DNA from: CALESS01 sp964405455
GTDB taxonomy: Bacteria > Chloroflexota > Anaerolineae > Anaerolineales > Anaerolineaceae
Direction of reading: 5' to 3'
NCBI GenBank assembly: GCA_964405455.1
Contig: CAYOOA010000039.1
Span: 1-19,499 of the forward strand
Length of the DNA stretch: 19,499 nt
Both the position numbers and the translations under genes were made by a program. Shown one piece after another: positions 1 through 6,542 of the stretch (its first letter is position 1; each line of letters starts with the position of its first letter). Under the pieces are notes generated by a model. It did no database searches and was not told the DNA's origin. It was given only the letters and a program-made list of their open reading frames with translations.

Positions 1-2
1 AG

Positions 3-563
3 ATGGTTGAGATCCGTTGGGAAACCGAGCGTTTGATCATCCGCCCCTTTGAGGCTGCGGATGCCGAAACTTTTTCCGCTTATCGTTCCGACCCGGAAGT
101 AGCCCGCTATCAGTGCTGGGAAGCCCCCTACCCGGTGGAGAACGCGCACGAGTTCATCCAGAAGGTGCAGGCCTGGCAGCACGGCACGCTGGATGAGTGG
201 CTGCAACTGGCCATCCTGCGTAAAGATACCGGCGAGATGATCGGAGACTGTGCTTTTTCCATCCTCAAGGACGGCAAACAGGCCGAGATCGGCCTGACCC
301 TGGCCCGGCACGCCCACGGCTACGGCTTTGCCCAGGAGGTCACCCTACGCCTGCTGGCTTATTTGTTTGACGAACTGGGCATGCAGCGGGTGCGGGCCAA
401 CTGCGATCCGCGCAACGTGCCTTCCTGGCGGGTGCTGGAGCGGGTGGGCATGCGCCGCGAGGCACATATGCTGCGCTCCACCTGGCTGAAGGGTGAGTGG
501 ACGGACGATTACTGGTACGCCATGCTGGCCGAGGAGTGGCAGGAGCGCAAGAAGCAGGGCTAA
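3..563 (+). CDS. GNAT family N-acetyltransferase, RimJ/RimL type
   Basis: A 186-residue protein of the GNAT fold, which moves an acetyl group from acetyl-CoA to an amine. It opens with the RimJ/RimL-like ETERLIIRPF strand. The acetyl-CoA pyrophosphate loop is visible as RHAHGYGFAQE near residues 102-112, and the late motif CDPRNVPSWRVLERVGM near residues 134-150 is where this subfamily usually has N-x-x-S. Length is normal for the family. The ATG lies only two bases inside the window, so its ribosome site cannot be seen and a slightly earlier start is possible. The substrate (a ribosomal protein N-terminus, an antibiotic or a small amine) cannot be told. No clear terminator separates it from the next gene. 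Confidence 0.85.
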   Translation: MVEIRWETERLIIRPFEAADAETFSAYRSDPEVARYQCWEAPYPVENAHEFIQKVQAWQHGTLDEWLQLAILRKDTGEMIGDCAFSILKDGKQAEIGLTLARHAHGYGFAQEVTLRLLAYLFDELGMQRVRANCDPRNVPSWRVLERVGMRREAHMLRSTWLKGEWTDDYWYAMLAEEWQERKKQG

Positions 564-655
564 GCCCACGGGTTCTTCCACGCCCGGGGTCTCCTTCTGC
601 GCGGACAAAAGTCACCTTCTGCCATGATCCGCGCCTTAAATTGGATAACTCTGGG

Positions 656-661
656 TATAAT
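656..661 (+). promoter_or_regulatory. Candidate -10 box before the DUF362 gene
   Basis: A perfect TATAAT lies 45 bases before the DUF362 start codon. No convincing -35 hexamer is seen at 15-19 bases upstream, so this is only a half-supported promoter. Confidence 0.35.
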
Positions 662-705
662 CAAGCTGTTATCGTCACCAAAATAGAACCGAAAGGAATT
701 CATCC

Positions 706-1872
706 ATGTCAAGCATTGTCTACTGGGGATCCCCGCGCCAGGCGCGCTTGGATGCAAAAGAAACCCTGCCTGCGAAACTGGACTTGATCCTGGATGCGCT
801 GCACCTGCGCGACCGGGTCAAGGATGAGATGGTCCTGCTCAAGATGCACACCGGCAATAATATCGGTTATTCCACCGCCCACCCGGTCTTCGTGCGCAGG
901 GTTGTCCAGGCCATCAAGGACGGCGGCGGCAGGCCCTTCATCGCCGACGTGAGCTGGGATGTGGAAGGCGCCGAGACGCGCGGCTACACCCAGGAAGTGT
1001 TGGGCTGCCCGATCTTCCCGGCGGCCGGCCTGGGCGATCATTACTACTACGCCCATGATGAACACCCCTACAAGAACATCAAGACCTGGAAGCTGGCCGG
1101 CATGGTCCAGGATGCCACCTTCCTGGTCAACTTTGCCCACGCCAAGGGGCACCCCAGCTGCAGCTACGGCGGCGCCTTCAAGAACCTGGCCCTGGGCTGC
1201 ATGGCCGGCGAGACGCGCGGCGCGATGCATGATGCCATGCACTACGACCAGTACTGGTTCCGCGAACTTTGCCCGGATCCCGAAGTCGTCAAACAGATCG
1301 TGGCGGTCTGCCCGCACGACGGCATGGTGGTTGACAAGCACGATCCGCGCGACATCCACATGCACCATGAGCAGTGCAATATGTGCGGGCGCTGCCTGCA
1401 GGTGGCCCCTCCCGGCAGCCTGAAGATCGACCCCGTCAACTGGCTTTCCTTCCAGGAAGCCTGCGCCATCAGCACCAGCATCACCATGTCCACCTTTGCC
1501 CCCGGCAAGGCCACCCACCTGGTGCTGGCCACCCACATGACCCCCGTGTGCGACTGCTTCGGCTTCACCAGCATGCCCATCCTGCCGGATGCGGGCATCT
1601 TTGGTTCAGATGACATCGTCGCCCTCGACCAGGCGGTGCTGGATATGACCGCCAAGACGCCATTGATCGAAGAAAACCTGCCCACCTCGATGGAAGTGAC
1701 CTCCCGCGAAGGGCATCCGTTCAGCTGGATGCACGGCGTGTTGAAGGATCCCTATAAAGTGGTGGAATACGCTGCGGCCCTGGGCCTGGGCAGCCGCGAT
1801 TACCAGTTGGTGGACGTGCTGCCGGTGGAGGATATCCGCCCGGCGCCGGTCGGACATATCTCAGCGAAATAA
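706..1872 (+). CDS. DUF362 domain iron-sulfur protein
   Basis: A 388-residue protein that I place in the DUF362 family, whose members often carry ferredoxin-like cluster motifs and whose function is mostly unknown. Family hallmarks are the central NFAHAKGHPSCSYGGAFKNL stretch and a late VCDCFGF motif. In the cluster region C224, C227 and C230 follow the CxxCxxC pattern, but the expected fourth cysteine four residues on is Ala234, before Pro235. The protein may hold a three-cysteine cluster, take its fourth ligand elsewhere, or bind none. No signal peptide or membrane span is seen, so it should be cytosolic. GAAAGGA lies six bases ahead of the ATG. It is followed by ferritin-type genes, which hints at, but does not prove, a role in iron or redox metabolism. 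Confidence 0.82.
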   Translation: MSSIVYWGSPRQARLDAKETLPAKLDLILDALHLRDRVKDEMVLLKMHTGNNIGYSTAHPVFVRRVVQAIKDGGGRPFIADVSWDVEGAETRGYTQEVLGCPIFPAAGLGDHYYYAHDEHPYKNIKTWKLAGMVQDATFLVNFAHAKGHPSCSYGGAFKNLALGCMAGETRGAMHDAMHYDQYWFRELCPDPEVVKQIVAVCPHDGMVVDKHDPRDIHMHHEQCNMCGRCLQVAPPGSLKIDPVNWLSFQEACAISTSITMSTFAPGKATHLVLATHMTPVCDCFGFTSMPILPDAGIFGSDDIVALDQAVLDMTAKTPLIEENLPTSMEVTSREGHPFSWMHGVLKDPYKVVEYAAALGLGSRDYQLVDVLPVEDIRPAPVGHISAK

Positions 1873-1885
1873 GCCAAGTAACCTG

Positions 1886-1913
1886 CCGCCCCTTCCAAAT
1901 TCGGAAGGGGCGG
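1886..1913. terminator. Perfect 11-bp stem-loop between DUF362 and bacterioferritin genes
   Basis: Arms 1886-1896 and 1903-1913 are perfectly complementary around a six-base loop. It lies 14 bases after the DUF362 stop, as a terminator would, but no T-run follows on either strand. A TATACT box (1916-1921) starts two bases after it, so it may instead be an operator or attenuator for the bacterioferritin gene. Confidence 0.55.
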
Positions 1914-1961
1914 ACTATACTTAGCCCATCGATTAAACCAATCAGTTTGAGGGAGGCACAC

Positions 1962-2429
1962 ATGAAGGGTAATCAAAAAGTCATTGACTACTTGAATTTT
2001 CTGCTCGCAGACGAATTGACCGCCGTCAGCCAGTACATGGTGCATTCCGCCATGTGCGATAACTGGGGCTATGCCAAGCTGCACGATGCCATCGAGCACC
2101 GGGCAATCGAAGAAATGAAGCATGCCGAGGCGTTGATCGCGCGCATCCTGTTCCTGGAAGGCATCCCGCTTGTCAGCAACCTGAACAAGATGGTGATCGG
2201 GGCGAGCGTTGAAGTGCAGCTCAAGAATGACCACGAAGCTGAAGTTGGCGCCATCAAGGGTTATAACGACGGCATCCGCCTGATGTTGGAACTGGGCGAC
2301 GGCGGCAGCCGCGAACTGCTGGAGGACAACCTCCAGGACGAGGAACGTCACATCGACTGGCTGGAAGCCCAGCTTGACCAGATCGCCCAGATGGGCATTG
2401 AGAATTATCTGGCCACCCAGCTGGGATAA
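1962..2429 (+). CDS. bfr: Bacterioferritin (heme-type ferritin, iron storage)
   Basis: A 155-residue bacterioferritin, a 24-subunit cytosolic shell that oxidises Fe(II) and stores it as a mineral core. All six classical ferroxidase ligands are present at canonical numbering: Glu18, Glu51, His54, Glu94, Glu127 and His130. Met52, the heme axial ligand, is also there, so this is a true heme-binding type. The ATG was chosen because GGGAGG sits five bases before it; a TTG five codons upstream is in frame but overlaps that site. It follows the DUF362 gene and precedes a ferritin-VIT1 fusion gene, forming an iron block. A TATACT box at 1916-1921 may drive it, and no obvious Fur box was recognised. 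Confidence 0.95.
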   Translation: MKGNQKVIDYLNFLLADELTAVSQYMVHSAMCDNWGYAKLHDAIEHRAIEEMKHAEALIARILFLEGIPLVSNLNKMVIGASVEVQLKNDHEAEVGAIKGYNDGIRLMLELGDGGSRELLEDNLQDEERHIDWLEAQLDQIAQMGIENYLATQLG

Positions 2430-2458
2430 ATCCGGCGGGGTGATCCGGGAATCCACCG

Positions 2459-2490
2459 AATGCTCCGTACTCTGTGCGGAGCATTTTGTT
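2459..2490 (+). terminator. Rho-independent terminator after bacterioferritin gene
   Basis: Nine perfect base pairs (2459-2467 with 2477-2485) around a nine-base loop, followed by TTTTGTT, 29 bases after the stop codon. It separates the bacterioferritin transcript from the VIT1-type gene at least partly. Confidence 0.75.
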
Positions 2491-2540
2491 GGCCACAGAC
2501 CTGATCACAGCACCATCTTAAAATTTATGGAGTCATCATT

Positions 2541-3656
2541 ATGAATGAAATTGAAACCGCCCGCAGTAACTACCTGGATGAGCGCAACAGCGCCCTGCTG
2601 TACCGGACGCTCTCTGAGATCGAGAAGGATGAAAAATTATCCGAAGTGTACCGCCGCCTGGCCCAGACCGAGGACCGCCATGCGGATGTCTGGGCGGGGA
2701 AGATGAAAGACGCCGGCGCGGCTGTGCCTGAGTTCAAGCCGGGCACACGCACCCGCATCCTGATCTGGTTGGCCAAACGGATGGGGCCGGGAGTGATCCT
2801 GCCGGCCATGCAAAACATGGAAAAAGACGGTGCCAACGGGTACATTGCCCAGGGGGCCAGCCCGCAGATGGCGGGTGAAGAGCAATCGCATAACTTCCTG
2901 CTGCGCCAGGTGGTGCGTACCACGCGCGGCGGCATGGAAGGCGCAGCCCTGGCCCAGTTGGAAGGCCGTCACCGCAGCACCGGCGGGAATGCCCTGCGGG
3001 CAGCCGTGCTGGGCGCCAATGACGGACTGGTGTCCAACCTCAGCCTGGTGATGGGCGTGGCCGGGGCCACTTTGAACGAGAAAACCGTGCTGATCACCGG
3101 CATCGCCGGGTTGCTGGCCGGGGCGATCTCCATGGCGCTGGGGGAGTGGCTTTCCGTGCAATCCTCGCGCGAGCTATTCCAGCACCAGATCCGGGTCGAA
3201 ACGGCCGAAGTGGAGCAAAACCCGGAGGAGGAAGCCGAGGAGCTTTCACTGATTTACCAGGCCCGCGGGTTGGAGCCGGAACAGGCCAAAACCCTGGCGG
3301 ATGCCATCCTGGCCAACAAGGAATCGGCAGTCCAAACCCTGGCCCGCGAAGAACTGGGCGTGGATCCCGATGAATTGGGCGGTTCGGCCTGGGAGGCAGC
3401 CCTGACCTCGTTCTTCCTGTTCGCCGTGGGCGCCATCATCCCGGTCATTGCCTTCACCTTCCTTTCCGGCATGACGGCCGTGATGGTCAGCATCGCGTTC
3501 AGCATTGTGGGTTTGTTCATCCTGGGAGCAGTCATCACCCTTTTCACCGGGCGGAGCGTGCTGTATTCCGGCATGCGCATGGTGATTTTTGGCCTGCTGG
3601 CGGCCGCCGTCACCTTCGGCATTGGCCGTTTGATCGGCGCGAGCATTGGCGGTTGA
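2541..3656 (+). CDS. Ferritin-like / VIT1 (CCC1) fusion membrane protein, probable iron or manganese transporter
   Basis: A 371-residue fusion. Residues 1-140 form a rubrerythrin-like ferritin domain with candidate di-iron ligands Glu14, Glu44 with His47 (ExxH), Glu94, and Glu114 with His117 (ExxH). Residues 145-371 are a VIT1/CCC1 domain: AAVLGANDGLVSNLSLVMG opens the first span, a span with ALGEWLSVQSS follows, then an acidic cytosolic helix with EVEQNPEEEAEE, then three more spans, about five in all. This matches the MbfA-type architecture, where known members export iron from the cytosol and the ferritin domain senses or feeds metal. TATGGAG lies before the ATG. Placement after bacterioferritin supports iron detoxification. 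Manganese is possible too. No TM lies in the N-terminal domain, so it should face the cytosol. Confidence 0.9.
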   Translation: MNEIETARSNYLDERNSALLYRTLSEIEKDEKLSEVYRRLAQTEDRHADVWAGKMKDAGAAVPEFKPGTRTRILIWLAKRMGPGVILPAMQNMEKDGANGYIAQGASPQMAGEEQSHNFLLRQVVRTTRGGMEGAALAQLEGRHRSTGGNALRAAVLGANDGLVSNLSLVMGVAGATLNEKTVLITGIAGLLAGAISMALGEWLSVQSSRELFQHQIRVETAEVEQNPEEEAEELSLIYQARGLEPEQAKTLADAILANKESAVQTLAREELGVDPDELGGSAWEAALTSFFLFAVGAIIPVIAFTFLSGMTAVMVSIAFSIVGLFILGAVITLFTGRSVLYSGMRMVIFGLLAAAVTFGIGRLIGASIGG

Positions 3657-3675
3657 GATTTGTTACATCCCAAAA

Positions 3676-3700
3676 GACCGGGGCAACCCCCGGCCTTTTT
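3676..3700 (+). terminator. Rho-independent terminator after the VIT1-type gene
   Basis: CCGGGG (3678-3683) pairs with CCCCGG (3688-3693) across a four-base loop, with an outer G-C pair, followed by TTTTTAATTT. It lies 20 bases after the stop codon. Confidence 0.8.
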
Positions 3701-3783
3701 AATTTCCTGGCCGAACCTTCACAATTCATTCATATCTTCTTCGAAATTTCTACATATTCCATAGATAAGATAAAGACATCACC

Positions 3784-3799
3784 GGAACCAATTGGTTCC
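3784..3799. promoter_or_regulatory. Perfect 16-bp palindrome, probable operator
   Basis: GGAACCAATTGGTTCC reads the same on both strands. It ends four bases before the purine-rich ribosome site of the DUF2202 gene, in an AT-rich leader. It could be a repressor site, or in RNA a hairpin occluding translation. GGAAC also resembles the -35 core of many ECF sigma promoters, and an ECF sigma gene lies nearby, but the distance to the start codon is too short for that use. Confidence 0.5.
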
Positions 3800-3818
3800 A
3801 AAAAAAGGAGAATTTCAA

Positions 3819-4385
3819 ATGAGCAAGACTCATAAATTAATCACTGGCCTTCTGGCTGTCGTAATGGTTGCATTGGTTGGTTTGGCTGTTTGGACGCCCT
3901 CTGCGGATGTGGCGGCTGCCAGCCTGGATCGCTGGGGCGGTCCCGGAACACGGCAAAATGGCGGCTCTGTAGGCAGCGGCCTGGCACTTACACCTCTGAG
4001 TGATGCAGAAAAAACCGCCCTCCAGAATGCCATCCTGGAAGAATACGGTGCATATAATCTTTACTCCGCCGTAATTGATCAATTTGGCAGCGTGTACCCG
4101 TTCACAATGATCGTTCGCGCCGAGCAGTCGCATCTCAACGCCCTGGTTCGTCAGGCTACCAAATATGGGGTGGTAGTCCCTGTGAATCCGGGATTGGCTG
4201 AAGTGGTGAGTTTTGATACCCTGGCCGATGCCTGTGCCGCCGGCGCCGCGGCGGAAATTGCGGATGCCGCCCTGTATGACGACCTGAAGCTCGTCACCGT
4301 TCACACCGACCTGCTGCAGGTATACGATCGGCTGCAGAGCGCCTCGCTCAACCAGCACCTGCCGGCTTTTGAAGCCTGCCAATAG
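3819..4385 (+). CDS. Secreted DUF2202 ferritin-like protein
   Basis: A 188-residue protein. Residues 1-34 form an export signal or anchor: Lys at position 3 and 6, a hydrophobic run at 8-25, then small residues ending AAAS. The rest fits the four-helix DUF2202 ferritin-like domain: EEYGAYNLY (Glu74, Glu75), RAEQSHLNALV (Glu102, His105), AAAEIADAALYDDL (Glu146) and SLNQHLPAFE (His180). The spaced Glu and ExxH pattern suggests a di-metal site outside the membrane. Function of the family is unproven; metal binding is inferred. The ATG is preceded by AAAAAAGGAG at seven to eight bases. The leader is long and AT-rich, with a 16-bp palindrome just before the ribosome site. It is the third ferritin-fold gene in a row and ends in its own terminator. 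Confidence 0.78.
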   Translation: MSKTHKLITGLLAVVMVALVGLAVWTPSADVAAASLDRWGGPGTRQNGGSVGSGLALTPLSDAEKTALQNAILEEYGAYNLYSAVIDQFGSVYPFTMIVRAEQSHLNALVRQATKYGVVVPVNPGLAEVVSFDTLADACAAGAAAEIADAALYDDLKLVTVHTDLLQVYDRLQSASLNQHLPAFEACQ

Positions 4386-4403
4386 TATTTGGAGCGTGAC
4401 ATT

Positions 4404-4434
4404 CCAGGGAGCCGGAAGGCTCCCTGGTTCGTTT
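4404..4434 (+). terminator. Rho-independent terminator after the DUF2202 gene
   Basis: A perfect ten-base-pair stem (CCAGGGAGCC with GGCTCCCTGG) with a GGAA tetraloop, followed by TTCGTTT, 18 bases after the stop. Confidence 0.85.
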
Positions 4435-4453
4435 AACTAGAGCTCAGAATAAC

Positions 4454-4559
4454 TGTCATTGCCATTGAGAACCCCTTCAGAGGTGAAGCAATCTCCGGTT
4501 TGCGAAATAGATATGTTCAATAAAGATTGCTTAAGTCGCTACGCTCCTTCGCAAAGACA
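4454..4559. repeat. Degraded palindromic intergenic repeat, MITE-like
   Basis: The left end TGTCATTGC (4454-4462) faces the right end GCAAAGACA (4551-4559), and the inner AAGCAATCT (4486-4494) faces AGATTGCTT (4524-4532), giving an imperfect inverted repeat of about 106 bases. The wording resembles a dispersed family of the form TCATTGCGAG...AAGCAATCTC seen between genes in many bacteria; this is from memory and was not searched. It carries no gene and sits upstream of the sigma-factor gene. Confidence 0.6.
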
Positions 4560-4622
4560 CAAAATCCCACCTTTTCTCTTGTCCTGAACTTATGTTATCT
4601 ATCCGTATCGTTTTGGAGAATT

Positions 4623-5201
4623 ATGCGTCATAATTTACAGGAGATGAATGTACCTGATGAACGCGACCTGTTGGCCGGAGCAAGGCGATTGGATGCAGAC
4701 AGCCTGGCTGCGGTTTACGACCGATACAGCCCGGCGATCTATTCCTATGCCATGCGCCTGCTCGGTGATGCAGCCCTGGCTGAAGATTGCGTCTCGGAAA
4801 CCTTCTCCCGTTTTTTGTTTGCCCTGCAGCACGGGCAAGGGCCGTCGGAGTACTTGCGGGCGTATCTCTACCGGGTGGCGCACAACTGGATCACCGACCA
4901 GTACCGCCGGCAGCCGCCCCCGCCAGAGGAACTGGATGAGGAGATGGAGGATTGCACCCCGGATCCTTCCGTTCAGGCGGAAAACCATATTCAATCCGCC
5001 GCGACCCGCCGGGCGCTGCGAATTCTGACGGCGGATCAACGCCAGGTGGTCGTATTGAGATACCTTGTGGGAATGGACCTGGATGAGATTGCATATGCGC
5101 TGAACAAACCGGTGGGCGCCATCAAGGCCTTGCAGCATCGAGGCCTGGATGCGCTCCGAAAATTATTACAGAAGGCTGAAGATGAAGAAATTGTTCTTTG
5201 A
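4623..5201 (+). CDS. RNA polymerase sigma factor, ECF (sigma-70 family, sigma-24 type)
   Basis: A 192-residue ECF sigma factor that directs RNA polymerase to a small regulon. Region 2 runs over residues 24-97, with AAVYDRYSPAIYSYAMRLLG, the acidic EDCVSETFSRF core, and AYLYRVAHNWITDQYRR for -10 recognition. An acidic, Pro-rich linker (98-118) follows. Region 4 at 126-183 holds LTADQRQVVVLRYLVGMDLD and the helix-turn-helix EIAYALNKPVGAIKALQHRG for -35 contact. The ATG was chosen because GGAG lies four bases before it; an in-frame ATG seven codons later has a site too close to use. It overlaps the next gene by 20 bases, the usual arrangement for a sigma factor and its membrane partner. No clear promoter was found in 4560-4622. 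Confidence 0.93.
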   Translation: MRHNLQEMNVPDERDLLAGARRLDADSLAAVYDRYSPAIYSYAMRLLGDAALAEDCVSETFSRFLFALQHGQGPSEYLRAYLYRVAHNWITDQYRRQPPPPEELDEEMEDCTPDPSVQAENHIQSAATRRALRILTADQRQVVVLRYLVGMDLDEIAYALNKPVGAIKALQHRGLDALRKLLQKAEDEEIVL

Positions 5202-6399
5202 AGATGAACTGGATGAAACAGTAAAAAATGGTCTTGGCGCCCTGACCGATGAAACACGCCCACCGGAGCAGGCAGCGGCTGGCAGGGCAGCTTTCCTGGC
5301 CCGGGTGGAAGAAGCCCGCCAGAGCGTATCTCCAGGAATGAATCGGCGTCATATTGGGTGGATAGCCAGTATTCTGGTATTTTTTCGAAGCAGAAAGGAA
5401 AGATCACCCATGTTGACCACGATTGTTACCTTCATCACTGTATTGACAATGATCCTGGGGGGCGGCGGTATCACCCTGGCGGCTGCGCAATCTTCCATGC
5501 CGGACCAGGCGCTTTACTCTGTAAAAACCTGGACAGAGGATGTTCGCTATCAATTGGCCAGTACCGATCAAAACCGCCTTGAACTGGCCTTGGCCTTCAC
5601 TGAGCGGCGCATGGAGGAGATCAAGACCATGCTGCAGTCCGGTACGCTTCCTGAACAGGCGGTGGCAGTGCGCTACCAGGCCCAGGTGGAGACCGCGTTG
5701 CGCCTGGCTGCCGGCCTGGTGGATGGGGAAGGTTTGCAGGCTCTTCAACAGGTGCAGCAACGTTTGATGATCCAGCAGCAAATGATGAGCCAATTACAAC
5801 TTGGGGATCCCGCCCTGCAGGGCGCCCTGGTCCAGACGCAACTGATGCTTCAAACGCATCTCCAATGGGCTCAGCAGGGTGCCGAGGATCCGGCCATGCT
5901 GCAGAAGCAAATCCGGAACCAGCAGGGACCCTTGGAAGAAGCGGGCGGCGGTCAGCCCTGGGTAGAACCCAGTGATTCCTCTACCGGCGGGCAGAGCTCT
6001 GGCTCGGGCGAGTGCCTGACCTGCACCCCGGCCCTGGACGGCAGCGGCAGCCAGAACCCCTGGACTTCCGAAACTCCCATCCCGGGCAGCGGATACGGCC
6101 CCGGCCCTGGAACAGGTGATGGAACCACCTGCACCCCTGCCCTGGATGGCAGCGGCAGCCAAAACCCCTGGACCTCTGAAACCCCCATCCCGGGCAGTGG
6201 ATACGGCCCTGGCCCTGGGACCGGTGGTGCAACCAGCACAACGGTAGCAACTGAAACCCTGGTTCCGCCAACGGAGACAATGATCCAGCCAAGCGCTACC
6301 CAGATGGGTGGAGGCGGATCGGGATCCGGGAGCGGATCAGGCTCCGGCACCCCGACGCAAGGTTCGGGCAGTGGAGGTGGGGGGAGCTCCCGACCGTAA
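5182..6399 (+). CDS. DUF5667-type membrane protein, probable anti-sigma partner, with repetitive tail
   Basis: A 405-residue protein starting inside the sigma-factor gene, so the two are translationally coupled. Residues 1-57 are acidic and cytosolic, followed by a short hydrophobic patch and a membrane span at about 77-99. Beyond it lies a helical domain (about 100-250) beginning MPDQALYSVKTWTEDVRYQL, the DUF5667 pattern, with ALAFTERRMEEIKTM after it and many Gln. The tail from about residue 260 is Gly/Ser/Pro/Thr-rich, with a 36-residue repeat present twice and a C-terminal GS run. No ZAS zinc motif (HxxxCxxC) is seen, so if it restrains the sigma factor it does so by another fold. The anti-sigma role is inferred from position. 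Outer-surface location is inferred from topology. Confidence 0.78.
   Translation: MKKLFFEDELDETVKNGLGALTDETRPPEQAAAGRAAFLARVEEARQSVSPGMNRRHIGWIASILVFFRSRKERSPMLTTIVTFITVLTMILGGGGITLAAAQSSMPDQALYSVKTWTEDVRYQLASTDQNRLELALAFTERRMEEIKTMLQSGTLPEQAVAVRYQAQVETALRLAAGLVDGEGLQALQQVQQRLMIQQQMMSQLQLGDPALQGALVQTQLMLQTHLQWAQQGAEDPAMLQKQIRNQQGPLEEAGGGQPWVEPSDSSTGGQSSGSGECLTCTPALDGSGSQNPWTSETPIPGSGYGPGPGTGDGTTCTPALDGSGSQNPWTSETPIPGSGYGPGPGTGGATSTTVATETLVPPTETMIQPSATQMGGGGSGSGSGSGSGTPTQGSGSGGGGSSRP
6019..6225 (+). repeat. In-frame 108-bp tandem repeat in the DUF5667-type gene
   Basis: Two copies (6019-6126 and 6127-6225, the second slightly short) encode TCTPALDGSGSQNPW followed by TSETPIPGSGYGPGPGTG. The differences between copies are nearly all in third codon positions, so the protein repeat has been kept while the DNA drifted. 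Confidence 0.9.
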
Positions 6400-6418
6400 A
6401 GTAGCTTCCGTCGATAAC

Positions 6419-6456
6419 ATTCCGCCAGGTGCTCAACACCTGGCGGAATTTGATTT
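6419..6456 (+). terminator. Rho-independent terminator after the sigma / DUF5667 operon
   Basis: A perfect 13-base-pair stem (ATTCCGCCAGGTG with its complement) and five-base loop CTCAA, followed by TTGATTT, starting 20 bases after the stop codon. Confidence 0.88.
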
Positions 6457-6542
6457 AATGGATGAGATCGAAATTGTCATCTTCCCCTCCATATCCAATG
6501 GGAGTAAACTGTGGGTTATTAATTGATTTGAGGGAGGGCTGC

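Noticed and set aside
709..1536. A 275-codon open frame opposite the DUF362 gene
   Set aside because: Composition is a His/Gly/Val-rich shadow of the GC-rich gene, and the plus-strand frame has clear family motifs.
4527..4622. An N-terminal extension of the ECF sigma factor
   Set aside because: It reads through the palindromic repeat and lies before a GGAG site correctly placed for the ATG at 4623.
5952..6350. Pro/Gly-rich frames on the minus strand, repeated
   Set aside because: They are reflections of the tandem repeat in the DUF5667-type gene and have no independent support.
6462..6542. An upstream extension of the alpha/beta hydrolase
   Set aside because: The extra 27 codons lie between the preceding terminator and a good GAGGGAGG site and do not resemble a hydrolase N-terminus.
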